Notes: generated by a model from the letters alone, not told the origin. A stretch of DNA of 64,000 nt from Gnetum montanum (GCA_015680685.1 MNCI01010819.1:146510-210509), one strand, 5' to 3'; counted from the stretch's first letter, positions 7,126-19,095 are shown. Made by a program: numbers and translations.

Positions 7126-9340
7126 GATGTAAATTTTAACAATTAGAATTGCTATAAAGTTTAAATCTAGTGGAAATAGGCAAAAATGGTCAAAAACATA
7201 TTACTTACTATAAGTAGTAAGTCGAGGGGAGGTAAAGGGAGGTACACCCCTTTTACCAGAAATGATAAGCTACGAACATTGGGGTCAAGCTTCACCCATG
7301 TTGATCTCCTAGCTGTCACACCCCCAAGTATGGTAAGGGGGGAAAGAGGGGGTGAGACAAGGGATCTCACACCTTCTAAAAACAATGTTAGAGAGAGGAA
7401 GGGAAATTTTGACTTTTAAAATAGAAACCTGCAACTTTCTTTAAACAATTTTAGAAAATGCCAAATTCAACTACAAAGGAGGGGAAAAGTACTTTTGGCT
7501 AGTAATAATGGTAACATTGATTTTGTTATGAGAATTATGGCCAACATGGAATGTTGGTATGTAGGTGTTCACCATTGGTTTTGGCTACTAAAATTCACAA
7601 CAAATGTTGGAAAACTCAACACCCAACCATCTACAACTTTCACACTGGGGTTTCCACTATAGGGGGGGTGAAGGGCAGTGTTCGGTTTTCAAACAAGGCT
7701 TTAAGATTTTTAAAGCAAAAAATCAAAAATTTCCAAAAAGTAGGCAACGTTGGCTATGGGGCAATCAAATTTGGCTACAAAAATCAGGCAAAGGCCCTCC
7801 TTCTAGTGTCAAGAAACTATTATTATGGAAAATCTCGATCGTTGGAAAAAAAAGCCAAGGATTCTCAATTGCAAGCAACCTCAACCCTGAATCCCCTAGG
7901 GCCTTCGTAAGAAAAATGGGATCTAGGATGCCCTGGACAGTTTGGTATATCATCCAGGGACTTGAGGGGGTGCAAAATGGGGGTAATAAAGTAGGAAGAT
8001 GCAAATCTATAAAGTAATGCACTATAAATATAACAATTATCTTTGGAATTATACACAAAATTAACTCATAAACTTTATTAAATAAACAAAGAATGAGTTT
8101 AATGGGGTGTACAAATTTGGTGCCCAAGAGGGGGGCAAAGGATGGTTCACTTGGGTAGGGGTTCAAAGCCCGTTGAAGCCACAATCAACTCCATGATCTG
8201 GTGTCTCTGCCACTCTTGATGTTATCAAACCTCCTTTGTCACCACCTTAGATTTGCAACGTTGGTTACTGTTAGGGTTAGGAAAATGTGAAGGATTAGGA
8301 TGACCAACATGCACCACATTGGGATTTGGGGATCCCAAAGGGGTAACATTGACACCCAAAGCTCACAGATCCTGAGGGGGGGGGGTGCGGGGTAACAGGG
8401 GGTAACATCTTATAGAGGTTTCACACTACTAGGCACCAAGAAGCTATGTTTCTACTAAGGAGTCAAGAGTTCTTGGATGCCAAAATGCTAAGGGTGTCGA
8501 ATTGCCAAAGTGTGGAACCTTGACATGATGCCAAAGTTTGGTTTTTATAAGGTTATGGCCATGATTCAGGCTTCAAATGGCTGATTGATTAGTTGTAGAT
8601 TTGCTACCAAATTGCTACAAATTAGTTGCCATGCTCAAGGGGGGTAGGTAAGGTCCGCCCCCATACATCCTAGCTAGCTAACTCCTCCACGCTGTCTGAC
8701 CCCCTCTCCTTGGGGGAAGGGTGTCAACGTTGAGGGGGGATGGGAGGTCAACACTAGGGGTGAAGGTCAACCCCCCCTCCCCCTCGCCTCCAGGTTGAAT
8801 TACCCCCCTTTCCATGTTAGGGGTAGGTGAGTTCCACCCCCTTGCACTCCTCCATGCTGGCCTTAAAGTCTCCTAGTTGGCTTACCCCCCTAGGGTGTGT
8901 CAACGTAGAAAAATGTGTACCCAAGACCCCCCTCCCTGCCCACACCCCCCCTCCACATAAAACCCATCAAATTGCCACTTTTGGCATTCCAAAATGCATG
9001 TTTAACTCCCCCAAACCCAAAGATAAGCACTAGGTGACTTTTTTCACTTAGGGAATGTGAGATTGCCCCTTTATGGGTTACAACCTTTACATTTACAATA
9101 AAATATTGCCTAGCTTTCATAGGATGGGATTACAAAGGTTTCAACATGGAAATTTGGTGGTGTTTCACCACTTTAATTCTACCCTTGAAGTCGAGATTAC
9201 CATAGGAAGTTACAACTTCCATAAAATTATATTTGCCAAATGTCCCATTCACATAGCACATTAAATAACTAACCTTATGAATTTTCTTCTTGTTACGACA
9301 TATTTGACCATGAACAAACATCGTAATAATCATCCATATA
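7126..9340. other. No recognisable gene
   Basis: Flank of element A. Contains G- and C-runs (about 8370-8960) and short open frames without recognisable domains. About 9190-9300 resembles 14680-14790 within the 13617-16267 insertion, so at least its end belongs to a dispersed repeat. Confidence 0.5.
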
Positions 9341-9351
9341 TATAGCTGTTG

Positions 9352-9642
9352 TGGTTAGCGTAGCGGTTGTTGGGATGGATGCCCTCAAGGTGCTACGAGA
9401 AGTGCACGTAACAGATGTGGTTGCTGCCGTGGTCCATCATGAAGCGCATTGCCTCGCGGATCTGCTGCCACTTGTAGATGTAGTGGTTCAGTATGAAGGC
9501 GCCGTTGGTGAGCACGGCCGATGTCTGCACTAGCGGCGCTCATGGCGCCGGCTTTCTTGTTGTGGTTGTAGCCCGGGCGCTTCTCACAGGACACGTACAC
9601 CAGCATTAGCAGGCGGACTTCCACGTCTGTGAAATCTGCCAT
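9352..9642 (-). pseudogene. GC-rich gene fragment, unrecognised
   Basis: On the minus strand an ATG at 9640-9642 opens a frame beginning [20 protein letters not shown]. The reading then continues more plausibly in another frame ([29 protein letters not shown]), implying a frameshift and a stop near the end. Codon third positions are strongly GC, unlike the neighbouring DNA. I do not recognise the family. It lies beside LRR and kinase-like fragments, so it may be part of one captured or decayed gene cluster. Confidence 0.35.
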
Positions 9643-9889
9643 CTTCTTGTCTGGACATCCCGCTCAACCGCTGAACCGAACTTTCACTGAAATTCGACCA
9701 AGATTAGTATGGAATACTAACGATTATTGAATTTGGTTGGGCAGATGCTGCATTCTTTGGATGCATTTAAACCTTAGGTTTTGCTTCATGGAAGATAAAA
9801 CGGTATTCATGTTCCGGAGCAGCCAGATGTGATGCTGCCGCAGCTTACTTCTTGGACAATTCATAAATCTGAAACTGTTTCACGTACCG

Positions 9890-10110
9890 GCAGGGTTGCT
9901 ACGTTGGCTGAAGCAACTCAAGTCACTGTCCATGGTGAAAGGTGAGAAGCTACCAGAGCTTTCAAATCAATTGCATGAGCTCTCGAACTGGAACAGACTC
10001 GACGACAGCTTGTGCCCAAAGCTTAAGGATCTCCCCGCAAACCTAAAGCTAATGACTTCTTTGAAGATTTTTCTTTTATCAGCAGATGTGAAATGTTTCA
10101 GTTGTTGAAT
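9890..10110 (+). pseudogene. NB-LRR-type leucine-rich repeat fragment
   Basis: Plus-strand frame with WLKQLKSLSMV, ELSNQLHELS and PKLKDLPANLKLMTSLKIF, the spacing seen in leucine-rich repeats of plant NB-LRR resistance proteins (LxxLxxL, CPKLKDLP). Only two to three repeat units remain before a stop. No NB-ARC motifs nearby. Probably a decayed fragment. Confidence 0.45.
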
Positions 10111-10431
10111 GACTTCTGTACTAAGTTGGGATAGGTGCATGACATCGGCAGCAAAGACGTGAGCCAAATGTTGCAGGATGCCGCCAATCAACTGTTGCCC
10201 TTGTCTTAAGTTAGTTTGGATCTGCGTCATGAGGCACAGGTATTATCGTTGAAAAATAAAACTTTTGCATAATATCAACCCTTATTTTGGAAACTGCTGC
10301 TTGTTGTAGACGTGGAACTATGCTCGCCGGAATTGCAGGGCCTCCATAACCGTCCCATGCATCGTCCCCACGTAACGAACTTATGCATCCCCATAAGTCT
10401 TCCAAGAAGTCCTACCTATCAAACAATTCCT

Positions 10432-10545
10432 GGTTGCAGTGTTGCGGCAGGAACCTTACTGCCACGGTGGTGCTGCCCGGGAAGGTGATCCTGTAGATGG
10501 TCCCGTGGCCGATCTTCATGCCGAATTCATCGGTGGCCTACACCA
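10432..10545 (-). pseudogene. Receptor-like kinase fragment (glycine-rich loop)
   Basis: Minus-strand translation gives EFGMKIGHGTIYRITFPGST followed by TVAVRFL, resembling the ATP-binding loop of plant receptor-like kinases with the invariant Lys of VAVK replaced by Arg. GC-rich. The rest of the kinase domain is not seen. Adjacent minus-strand frames up to 10895 are open but unrecognised. Confidence 0.4.
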
Positions 10546-11159
10546 GAGGTTCGTCGCGTAAAAGCTTTGTCTGTCATGCATACATCTTTTAAGCCGTTAT
10601 TTTCCGCTAACTGTATCCATAACCCGCGAATCATCCACTTCTTACAATCATCCGATACTGAACAGTATATCGGTGGGGCTTGTGCTCGTAAGAATTGCAT
10701 TGGATATAATGGCCTCGTATGACAAGGTAGCTGGTTATTGGCATTTCGGCGTGTAGTTCTCTTAGAACCAACTAACTCCACTATGTCTAGAATCCGCCAC
10801 TTACAATCATTGTAGAGAGCCCTTGCGAGTTCTACTTCGAATGTCGGTAACTTCTGGCCAAAACTAGAGTTTCTCATGCTCAGCAACAACTGCATAAGTG
10901 GAATTTCTCATCTCTCCGAATTCCAGCTGAGTTGGGAAAATGCTATCTTCTTGAATCATTGGTTCTGCTAGAAAAACATCTCTCGGGAAGTATGTCCTCA
11001 TGAAGTATACCATCGGAGGTTGTTGGACTGAGAAATGTTATATTCATATTTGATGTTGCATGAAACTGACCGAGCAGGATTGTGCCTGCAGGGATTGGTG
11101 GGCTTCAAAGGACCCAATATATCAATCTCTCTAGCAACACTGAAGCTTATATTCAAAAC

Positions 11160-11310
11160 TAGTTGGAAATTTGTCTTTTGATAATTTCAGTGACAACATT
11201 CCGGGTTCAATTGGCAGCAAGATGACACAGCTTCAAAACTTAGACCTATCCTACAATACTTTCATGGGATCCATTCCGGACACTCTAAATAGACATTTTC
11301 CCAGGTTTTC
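11160..11310 (+). pseudogene. Extracellular LRR fragment of a receptor-like protein
   Basis: Plus-strand frame reads DNIPGSIGSKMTQLQNLDLS and then YNTFMGSIPDTL, matching the plant 24-residue LRR consensus (GxIPxxIGxLxxLxxLDLSxN). About 1.5 units remain. Together with 9890-10545 it makes a patchwork of receptor-type gene pieces on both strands. Confidence 0.6.
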
Positions 11311-11539
11311 TTAATCAAATAATCATAAATCCTCCTGTTCTGGCCCAAGGATGTGAGTAGACACATCATGTGTGAAGCTTATTTCCATCAAGTAACTTTT
11401 TAAAGGACTAGAATTCTGAACCAAATTTTTCTAGCAATGTACATCACTGCCTCATTGAATAGTAGAAATGTGCCAACAAATGCCACCTTGAAGGCAACAA
11501 TTCACTTATCGCCAATGGGTACTTCATTCAACAATCAAT

Positions 11540-12780
11540 CTCTCCATGTAACTTTTCTAGTTGTGCTTCCTTTCTACACCACTACTACCCTTTGGAGTAT
11601 TACAAAGCACCTTCTCTGAGAGGGGAGTCTCCATTCCCTTTCTATCCTCTTCAACATCCGTCCACTACTCCACCATCATCATCAACTCCTCTACCACTTG
11701 CTCCATCCATGCATGGTGAAATACCTACCCAACCACAACAAAGAAACACCACAAGGGCAGTAAACTTATAACCAACTCCTCAACTAAGTGGTCCTAAATC
11801 CAAGCCTTGCAAAAGACCATTTTTTAGAATTAATAGCCCCACAAAGCCCTCACAAACACCTGTGGCTGTTATCCCTGCTACTTCAACCTCTAAAAATCTC
11901 AGCGAGCAACCTTCAAACCAAAGCACTCCCCAGTTGTACACTATCATGTTGACCTATGCAATCACAAATTGGATCAAGGCCAACCATCTTCCTAGGAAGA
12001 GATCTAACCCTAGGAATCCTCTTATTTACTTCCAGATCACTAGAAATGAACCATGTAAGGCTCTTTTGGATTCAAGTTCTCGAGTTAACTTAATTTCTTA
12101 TTTTCTTCCAGATCACCAAAAATGAATTGTGTAAGGCTCTTTTGGATTCAAGTTCTGGAGTTAACTTAATTTCTCAAGAGATGTGCAAAGCCTAGAATCT
12201 GCCTCCCTTGAAAAAGAGCAACATGAGACTGGAGCTAGTGGACCAATCCATCATTATTCCTTTGAGATTAGTGGAAGACATTATGACCACCGTTTGTGGA
12301 TGATCTTATCTTGTCGATTTCTTGGTGATCCATATGGAAAATTGTAAAGGGGACTTCTCTATCATCATGGGAAGAGCATGGCTAAGCACTATTGATCCAA
12401 GGTTGGAGATTCGAGACCAAGGAAAGTGAATCCAAAAAGATTAAGAAGAAGAGAGTTCATGCACCGTGTACAATGACACAGGATCTCATTACATGCAAAG
12501 ACTATGGACCATCAAAGGCACATCACTTCAAGCATGCAATCAATATGTAGAGACAACAAAAATTTAGAGGTGCCTCTATGCAGCAGCCACTAAACAAGAG
12601 GGTACCCAGTGGCTAACAATAGATAATGAGGCTAGATCAACAATATGCATGGAACCAATTGAGAGCCTCATTAGCTCGTATGTTGAAAGCATGGACAAGT
12701 TGGAGTAACTCCATTACCAACTCTCCAATGTGCAAAGTGAAATTAACTAGAGAGAGTTGGAGATCCCTGAAATTTTTAAG
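11540..12780 (+). pseudogene. gag-pro: Gag C-terminus and protease of element 2
   Basis: A Pro-rich gag tail (MHGEIPTQPQQRN, KRPFFR) leads to NWIKANHLPRKR and LLDSSSRVNLIS, the protease active-site region with DSG changed to DSS, then IIMGRAWLSTID near 12370. A 76-bp tandem duplication repeats the active-site region (12030-12105 and 12106-12173). The linker towards RT is recognisable (RCLYAAATK, ICMEPIE, about 12570-12660). Several stops and frame changes. Confidence 0.75.
12030..12173 (+). repeat. 76-bp tandem duplication in the protease of element 2
   Basis: Two copies starting TTCCAGATCAC at 12030 and 12106, each with the active-site coding region. The second keeps GGAGTTAAC where the first has CGAGTTAAC. 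76 is not a multiple of three, so the frame shifts. Confidence 0.8.
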
Positions 12781-13616
12781 CTAGAGCCCACTTGAGTTAA
12801 AGGCACTATTGACAAGAATGGAATATGCATTTCTAAACAATGGCAAGCCAATAATTATCAATGCCACATTTACTCCTGCATAGAAGAAGAAATTGTTGAA
12901 AGTTGTGAACAAATGGCCAACAACCTTCGCCTAATCATATCATAAGTTAACAAGAATTGATCCTAGGATATGCCAATATAGAATCTATATAAACTTCTTT
13001 ATCAAACCAAAGAGGTAGCCACAAAGATGCTTGAACCTGAAACTCAAGCAAATCATCAAGGAGGAGATTGAACACCTCCTCAAGGTTGGGTTCATTTATC
13101 CTATTGTAGATATCAAGTGGGTTAGCCCACTTGTTATTGTACCCCAAGAGAGAAGGAAAGTGGAGAATCTGTATAGACTTTCAGCTATTGAATATGGCAA
13201 CTTGCAAAAATCATTTCCTATTGCCATTTGTGGACCAAGTGCTAGATACCATTGTGGGAAATTACTACTACAACTTTCTAGACAATTATAGTGGCTATAA
13301 CCAAATCCAAATCACACTAGAGAACTAGGCCAAGGAAACATTCACAAGTCCTTGGGGGACTTTTACATACAAAAAAATGTCTTTTAGCCTATGCAATGCT
13401 CCCACCACATTTCAACACTTGGTCCTAAGCATCTTCCAACAACAAATCAGTAGCAAGGTAGAAGTCTTCATGGATGACTTCTCTACCTATGGGGCTACAT
13501 TTGAGCAAGCCTTGGACTACCTTGACCAAGTTCTTCAACGATGTGTGGAGACAAACCTAAGGCTCAACAAGCAAAAAAGCCACATAATGGTCCAAGAGGG
13601 CATTGTATTAGGCCAC
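12780..13616 (+). pseudogene. pol: Reverse transcriptase of element 2 (5' part of pol)
   Basis: The pre-RT stretch (ELKALLTRMEYAFLN) and RT motifs follow in order: KQIIKEEIEHLLKVGFIYPI, KWRICIDFQLLN, FPFVDQ-type region, NYSGYNQI, FSLCNAPTTFQ, VFMDDFSTYG (catalytic Asp pair) and NLRLNKQKSHIMV, then GIVLGH, where a 2.65-kb insertion interrupts it. FMDDF[SV]xYG is typical of Athila/Tat. At least two frames are needed and stops are present, so it is not functional. Confidence 0.85.
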
Positions 13617-15726
13617 TGTTGGTAACCGTTTGGAATGTGATCGCCAATGAGTGCCTCTAACAAGATTTAGGTGCTTGTTGCTCTCTAGCAATACCAAGGC
13701 CTAGATACCTCCAAATAGACTCAGTAGTTAAACGTGAGTATGTTTTTGCTGTTGTGAATGTTGAAATAGTTGGGTTGCATATAAAACTGTAATCGGTTAT
13801 CATGAAAGAGATTTGGCCAACTTTGTAAAATACTGTGAGATGTTGGAGATTTTTATTTTGTTCAATCACTTAGTCTATACAGTACATATAATACCTACAG
13901 TCCTTATAATACCTACTTGTAATGAATAAAATTTTGCAAAAACCATTTGAGCACAACTTTGTCAATCTACTCCTAATTTCCCCCAGAGAAAGAAAGTTCC
14001 ACAAGAAAACTAAAAATAGAGCAAGATTCAATGGAAAAAGACAGAAAAGAGAGCATATTTCTGTAAAAATCTTAAATACTTAAGCAAGGTAAATTGATAC
14101 AAGAAAACACTTTACAATAAAATTATCCCTAATTCAATATCTATGAATTGTTCAAATTTTCTAAGCTTAAATAAGAAATTTCTTAAAGTCAATCCTACTA
14201 TACTACCAAAAATTGCTGTGTAAAACAACATGTATGAGTCTCTATTTTGGCTAGATAATAGTTGTCAACGATTGCATACAATAGAGCTTTCAAAGATTTG
14301 ACAATTTTTGATTGAAATACCAAGGGAATATACTTTAAAAATCAAAAAGTTATTTCAGTCCTATCAAAATACCAAAAATTTTTTGAACCCTCCCTCTAGA
14401 CTATTCAGTTGCTCAACTAGCTTGTCTATAGCAGAGGCTCTCTTACAACAATCCTAATAGTAGCCTTAAACATTACATAATAGTAAACTTTTCTATTAGA
14501 TTGCTCTTGAGACTTTCCAACATGAGCTCTTCTATGGAAAATCTTAATAGGGGTCTACTATCACGTAATAAAGAACTATAAAAGCAATCTAAAAATCCCA
14601 AATTTAAATGCCAAGCATGATACTACCTAAACCACTAGCTAAGCAGGTAAACGAAAATAGGAAAGAATAAACTCGTAGGACTATCATAAGAAGCTACAAC
14701 TTCCATGAGGAATTTCAAATCCAATAGAGAATTACATTTGCCAAATGTCTCATTTACACAAATATCTCATAAATTCCTCCTTTCCATAAGTAACAATATT
14801 TTTCCTTTCTTTTATATATGTAAATTATTATCAAAACCCACATCGTATCCTTATGTCTGTCTTTTTATTCCAAACTTTTGCATCAGTGCACAAAATTTTT
14901 TACCCTTGTTCTAACATTTGATTGTATTTATTGTGCACATATGTGACAAGTGTTGAAACAAGGTTTTGCATTTTACCACGTTGCATTTGTCATGTCCTCG
15001 GTGCCACAAATGCCATTCTTCATGAATTTGGGCAACAATAGTAGTTTTTGTTTAGCAGAAACCTAAGTGGCGCATTTGGAAGCAGAGGCAATTTTTTCCT
15101 TGGGCTCCATCACCATCATTCCAAGAATGGTTGCAGAGTATGGCCTTTCTCGATTTTTCTACATCACATGTATTTTCTAATGATGAATTGAGCTCTACAC
15201 CAATGTTATTATTATCAAAGATAATTCTCTTATCTAGGTTTCCATTGGTTTCATCTTTTAATTCAGGTGTTTACAAGGAGCTTGTTTATTGTTCTCCAGT
15301 TGTGATAGCCAATGGCTCTACTCTTGCAATGGCAAAGCAGTTGGTTAAGGGCAAATTCAAACAAGAGGCATGGTAAGGGGTAAGATCTACCATTAGTTTG
15401 CTGAAGGCAAGGCCATCTCTAGATGAACAATGTGGTTTGGGCTTGTTATGAATCTTTAGGGGACTGCTGCAGCAGCCTTGGCTAATGAATCTTCGTAACT
15501 TTGAATAATTCTACTATTTTTTTAAAAAATCCCTTTTTAGTGTAATTTAACTAGGAAAGGGTAACACATAAGATTGACCAATTGTTTGTTTTTTTATTCT
15601 TTTGTTGATTGCCCTGTAAAATCAATGCAATAGCTTCTCTATGAAACTTCCCATTTGTTTATCATTCAATTAGAAGTTATATGATATTGTAGAGGTGATC
15701 TTTAGATATGTCCTAATAGATATGCA

Positions 15727-15990
15727 ACTTGAAATACCCGACAACAAATTAAGTATAAAATTATTCCCTCTCTTTAAGAATTCATGAAAAAATGGTTCGG
15801 TAAAATTAGATACTTGAACATCGTTATCCTCCAAACAGGGAGTCATTTTTTTTATATAACCCTTAACCTTCATCACATCAATTAGTGCAAGATGTGACAA
15901 TACAAACACTATATTTTCCTTGCAAAAATCAGCATCAATAACTGTGAGTTTGCCCAAAGCCAACATTGTTAGAATTTGTAATCCTAAAAA
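15727..15990 (-). pseudogene. CAP-D2: Condensin subunit CAP-D2 fragment
   Basis: Minus-strand translation contains MLALGKLTVIDADFCKEN, then VLSHLALIDVMKVKGYIKKM, PCLEDNDVQ, FFHEFLKRGNN and LNLLSG. These follow the HEAT-repeat core of the plant condensin I subunit D2 (family motifs VLxLSHLILNDMxKVKG, CLEDED, LFFHELSKKGNNPIYNLLPD). About 60-70 residues normally between the first two blocks are missing, as if an exon were lost. No stop inside the 80-codon match. A host gene piece carried in a mobile insertion. Confidence 0.75.
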
Positions 15991-16072
15991 TTTCTAAAAC
16001 ATTATAATTTCTACATAAACTTTGCAACAATCAATGTACATAAACCAATTGGAACTTTGCATTTTGTCCATC

Positions 16073-16200
16073 TCAAACAATTTCTTTTTCAACCTTTTGA
16101 GTGGGAGAATCCAGTTTCATGTTTTTAGATGTAGTCCCACTCAATTCAACATTAATATTAACTTCCTGAGACATTTCTCCTAAATTCTCAAATGTATCAA
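16073..16200 (-). pseudogene. Possible second CAP-D2 exon
   Basis: Upstream of the main fragment in gene orientation, the minus strand reads NINVELSGTTSKNMKLDS then QKVEKEIVEMD. It resembles the CAP-D2 stretch just before the HEAT core (NAELG..., KLD..., EKEIV), in the expected order. Short and diverged. Confidence 0.4.
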
Positions 16201-16267
16201 TCTCATTTAGTTTTTTAATTACATGTGCTTCAACTGTTACTCCATGGAATGGTTTAATGTGACAACA

Positions 16268-17020
16268 ACCACAAGATTTTGAACAAAGGGATTGAGGTAG
16301 ACCCAAAGAAAGTAAGGTCATCCAAGTAATAACCAGACAACTAGAAATTATGAAAGATGTGAAGTCATTCCTTAGCCACACTGATTACTACAGGCACTTC
16401 ATTACAAACTTCTCAAAGATCGCCAAGCTGTTGGTGGAGCTTACAAAGAAAGATGCACTATTCATCTAAACTAAGGAATGTGAGAATGCATTCCAATAGT
16501 TAAAAATGAAACTCATAGAAACTCTAATTCTATGGGCACCAGACTAGTCCAAGCCATTCCACATCATGATGGATGCATCAAATTATGCTTTAGGAGCCCT
16601 ACTTACATAGATGGATGATTAGCAATGTCCATATTACATTCACTATGTAAGTAGAAGCATTGTGGGTGCACAACTCAACTACACCACCACTGAAAAGGAG
16701 CTTATGGTAGTGGTGTACACATTAGAGAAATTCATGCACTATGTGCTTGGATACAAAGTGTTTATGCACACCAACCACAATGCCATTTAGTTATTGATAA
16801 CCAAGCCAATGTTGAGCCCTTGTGTCATATAGTGGTTGGTGATCCTCCAGGAGTTTGATTTAACAATGGTTAACCAAAAGGAAACCAAGAATGTGCTAGC
16901 TGATCACTTGTCTTGGTTAAGATGGAACAACAAAGAGGATGAGAGCCCACTATTTGATCAATTTCCTAATGAACTCCTCTTTGCTAGTGCAGTTAATTCT
17001 CAAAATTCCAAAAAAACAAA
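16268..17020 (+). pseudogene. pol: RNase H of element 2
   Basis: Resumes the pol reading after the insertion: IEVDPKKVRS, SHTDYYRHFI, MMDASNYALGALLT (catalytic Asp), PYYIHYVSRSIVGAQLNYTT, EKELMVVVYTLEKFMHYVLG, VFMHTNHNAI, FDLTMVNQKETKNVLADHLS. This is the Ty3/gypsy RNase H order, ending with the typical NVxADHLS motif. Several in-frame stops. Confidence 0.85.
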
Positions 17021-17128
17021 TTAGTATGAGCACATCCTCTCTTATCTACTCACACAAGAGATGCCATAGGAGTGGGACCACAAGAAGAAACAACAATTTC
17101 TTCATTAGGCTAAACACTTTATGGGGAT
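17021..17128 (+). pseudogene. pol: Integrase N-terminal part of element 2
   Basis: Short stretch after RNase H ending in the equivalent of a HFMGI motif at the solo-LTR insertion site; continues at 17884. Confidence 0.6.
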
Positions 17129-17878
17129 TNNNNNNNNNNNNNNNNNNNNNNNNNNNNNNNNNNNNNNNNNNNNNNNNNNNNNNNNNNNNNNNNNNNNNNN
17201 NNNNNNNNNNNNNNNNNNNNNNNNNNNNNNNNNNNNNNNNNNNNNNNNNNNNNNNNNNNNNNNNNNNNNNNNNNNNNNTACCAAACGCTAATTGTTACTG
17301 GGATCACCACATGTAACGCACGTGCTCGAAGTGGTCGTACTGAGGCACCTAACTAGCCTAAACGTGATGAGCAGCCAATTCCTTGACTAGCTATACACAT
17401 CCGTAGATGCTTGTAATCAAGTCGTACTCATCTCGCATTCTAGGAAATAAGGGTGAGAGAGACTAATCGCGATGAGCAGCCAATTCCTTGATTAGCCGTA
17501 CACATTTGTCAATGCTCGTAATCAAGTGGTACTCATGCCGCGCTAATGCAGGTAATAAATAATAGGTAAGAAATAACATGTAATAAACCTATTCCATGCA
17601 CCGCAAGGTTTATCCACAAAGCTCATCTTTATTGCCGTACACAACTTGCATTCAGGTACAAAGCTGCTCGAATAGAGATCCATTCACTTAGGGACTCCTA
17701 CTGCGGGCACATGGAAAATATTCTATCTTTGAAGTGATCAAACTGCTAGAGTTTCCCTACTTTAAGCCTAGGATGGAAAATGAGGGGAGTGTTGCTTGGC
17801 GACGGACCGCGATATCGTGTACGCGATATCGCAGGGGACGACACGATATCGTGGTGCATGCGATATCGCGTCTCATCA
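17129..17878 (-). mobile_element. Inverted solo LTR of the A/B family in integrase
   Basis: Minus-strand LTR whose U3 start (TGATGAG as CTCATCA) lies at 17872-17878; the U5 side runs into an N gap at 17130-17278. GGGAT at 17124-17128 and 17879-17883 is the 5-bp target duplication. Palindromes CGATATCG and decayed forms lie at about 17806-17868, and hairpin modules at about 17330-17550. The gap (149 N) is shorter than the roughly 330 bp expected from element B. Confidence 0.85.
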
Positions 17879-17883
17879 GGGAT

Positions 17884-18960
17884 CAACAATAATCTCTACA
17901 AGAGTTACATTGATGGCCTAGTACAATGGTGTGTCACCAATGCAAATTAGCTTCAAGTCCTCCAGGACACACACGAAGGCCCTTGTAGGGGCCACTTTGC
18001 TGAAACAAGGATGACAATTAAGATTCTCATAGTGGGGCATTATTGGCCTACAATATTCAGGGATGCACATCACTTCTTCTATTATTGCGGAAAATGCCAA
18101 CATGATGGAGGGATGACTACGCAAATGGAAGGGCCTCAAAAGTGGATCCAACTACTATAGCTTTTCGATCTTTGGGGGATTGATTTTATGGGATCCATCA
18201 ACCCTATGTTAAATGGAAAGGCCTACATCATCATGGATGGTAATTACTACATCAAATGGGCTAAAGCTACAACTATTACCAACTGTTCATCATCTATGGT
18301 GGCCTAGTTTGAACACCAAAATGTTGTAAACAAGTTTGGTGTGCCACAAGCACTAATTTCAGATAATGAAACATACTTTATTGGTGCCACTTTTTGAAAG
18401 CTCATGCAATGTTTAGGGGTTGAACATAAATTAATAATACCATACCACCCCCAAGCAAACTGTCAAGTTGAGGTTACTAATAGGAAAATTACCAAAATAC
18501 TAACATGTATAGTTAGTAAATATAGGAAGAACTAGAGCAGTAAACTCAATGATGCTCTTTGGGGTTATCGTTTAATGTGGAAACTTCCTATTGGTTATTC
18601 TTCCTATGAGTTAGTCTACAAAAAATTTCCAACTCTTCCCATCCAAGCTGAGCTCTGTATATATTCAACAACCTATGACCTTGACTTGGACCTAAGTCTA
18701 GTCTAAAGAAAAAGACTGATGAACCTTAACATGCAAGACAAGAATAGATTACTGGCCCTATCATTAAATGAAGTATACAAGGCACATAACAAACAACTTT
18801 ATGATCTTAGAATAAGGAGAGTACAATTTCAACTAGGAAATAAGGTGCTCTAACAAAACCCCATGCATGTGCCTCAACATACTAAATTCCAAATTCTATG
18901 GGAGGGTCCTTACATTATATATGAAACTTTCCCATTTGGGGCCATGATGATATAACATCT
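17884..18960 (+). pseudogene. pol: Integrase core of element 2
   Basis: Reads LYKSYIDGLVQWC, then an HHCC-type zinc region (GHYWPTIFRDAHHFFYYCGK followed by CQHDG), core motifs WGIDFMGSINPM (first Asp), GVPQALISDNETYF (second Asp) and PYHPQANCQVEVTN (Glu), and a C-terminal part with NALWGYR-like and RIRRVQFQLGNKVL. This is the Ty3/gypsy integrase D,D-35-E layout. Stops occur throughout. Confidence 0.85.
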
Positions 18961-19095
18961 TGACAGCCCAAATAAGAGATTATTATTCAACATTCAACAA
19001 CTTAAACATTTCCTAGAGAAAAGAACAATTAGTGGGAATACTGCCTCAACTAATGGCTAAGCACACTCATTCTTTTAGATATCTCCCTTCCAAAT

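Larger units (their letters stand above)
13617..16267. mobile_element. 2.65-kb insertion in the RT/RNase H junction
   Basis: The RT reading breaks at GLVLGH-type codons and resumes at 16268. The ends are TGTTGG...CAACA, inverted and TG/CA-like, with flanks GCCAC (13612-13616) and ACCAC (16268-16272), a 5-bp duplication with one transition. No second long terminal repeat or pol was seen. It holds a condensin CAP-D2 fragment on the minus strand. Part (about 14420-14680) matches 29934-30190, and about 14680-14790 matches 9190-9300. A non-autonomous LTR-type element or gene-capturing element is likely; class not certain. Confidence 0.65.

Noticed and set aside
7186-8184. Several overlapping frames of 60-139 codons in the flank of A
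   Set aside because: Open on both strands with no recognisable motif, and the region has G-run low complexity. No basis to call a gene.
15131-15376. 81-codon plus frame in the 2.65-kb insertion
   Set aside because: No motif, and nearby coding similarity (CAP-D2) is on the other strand.
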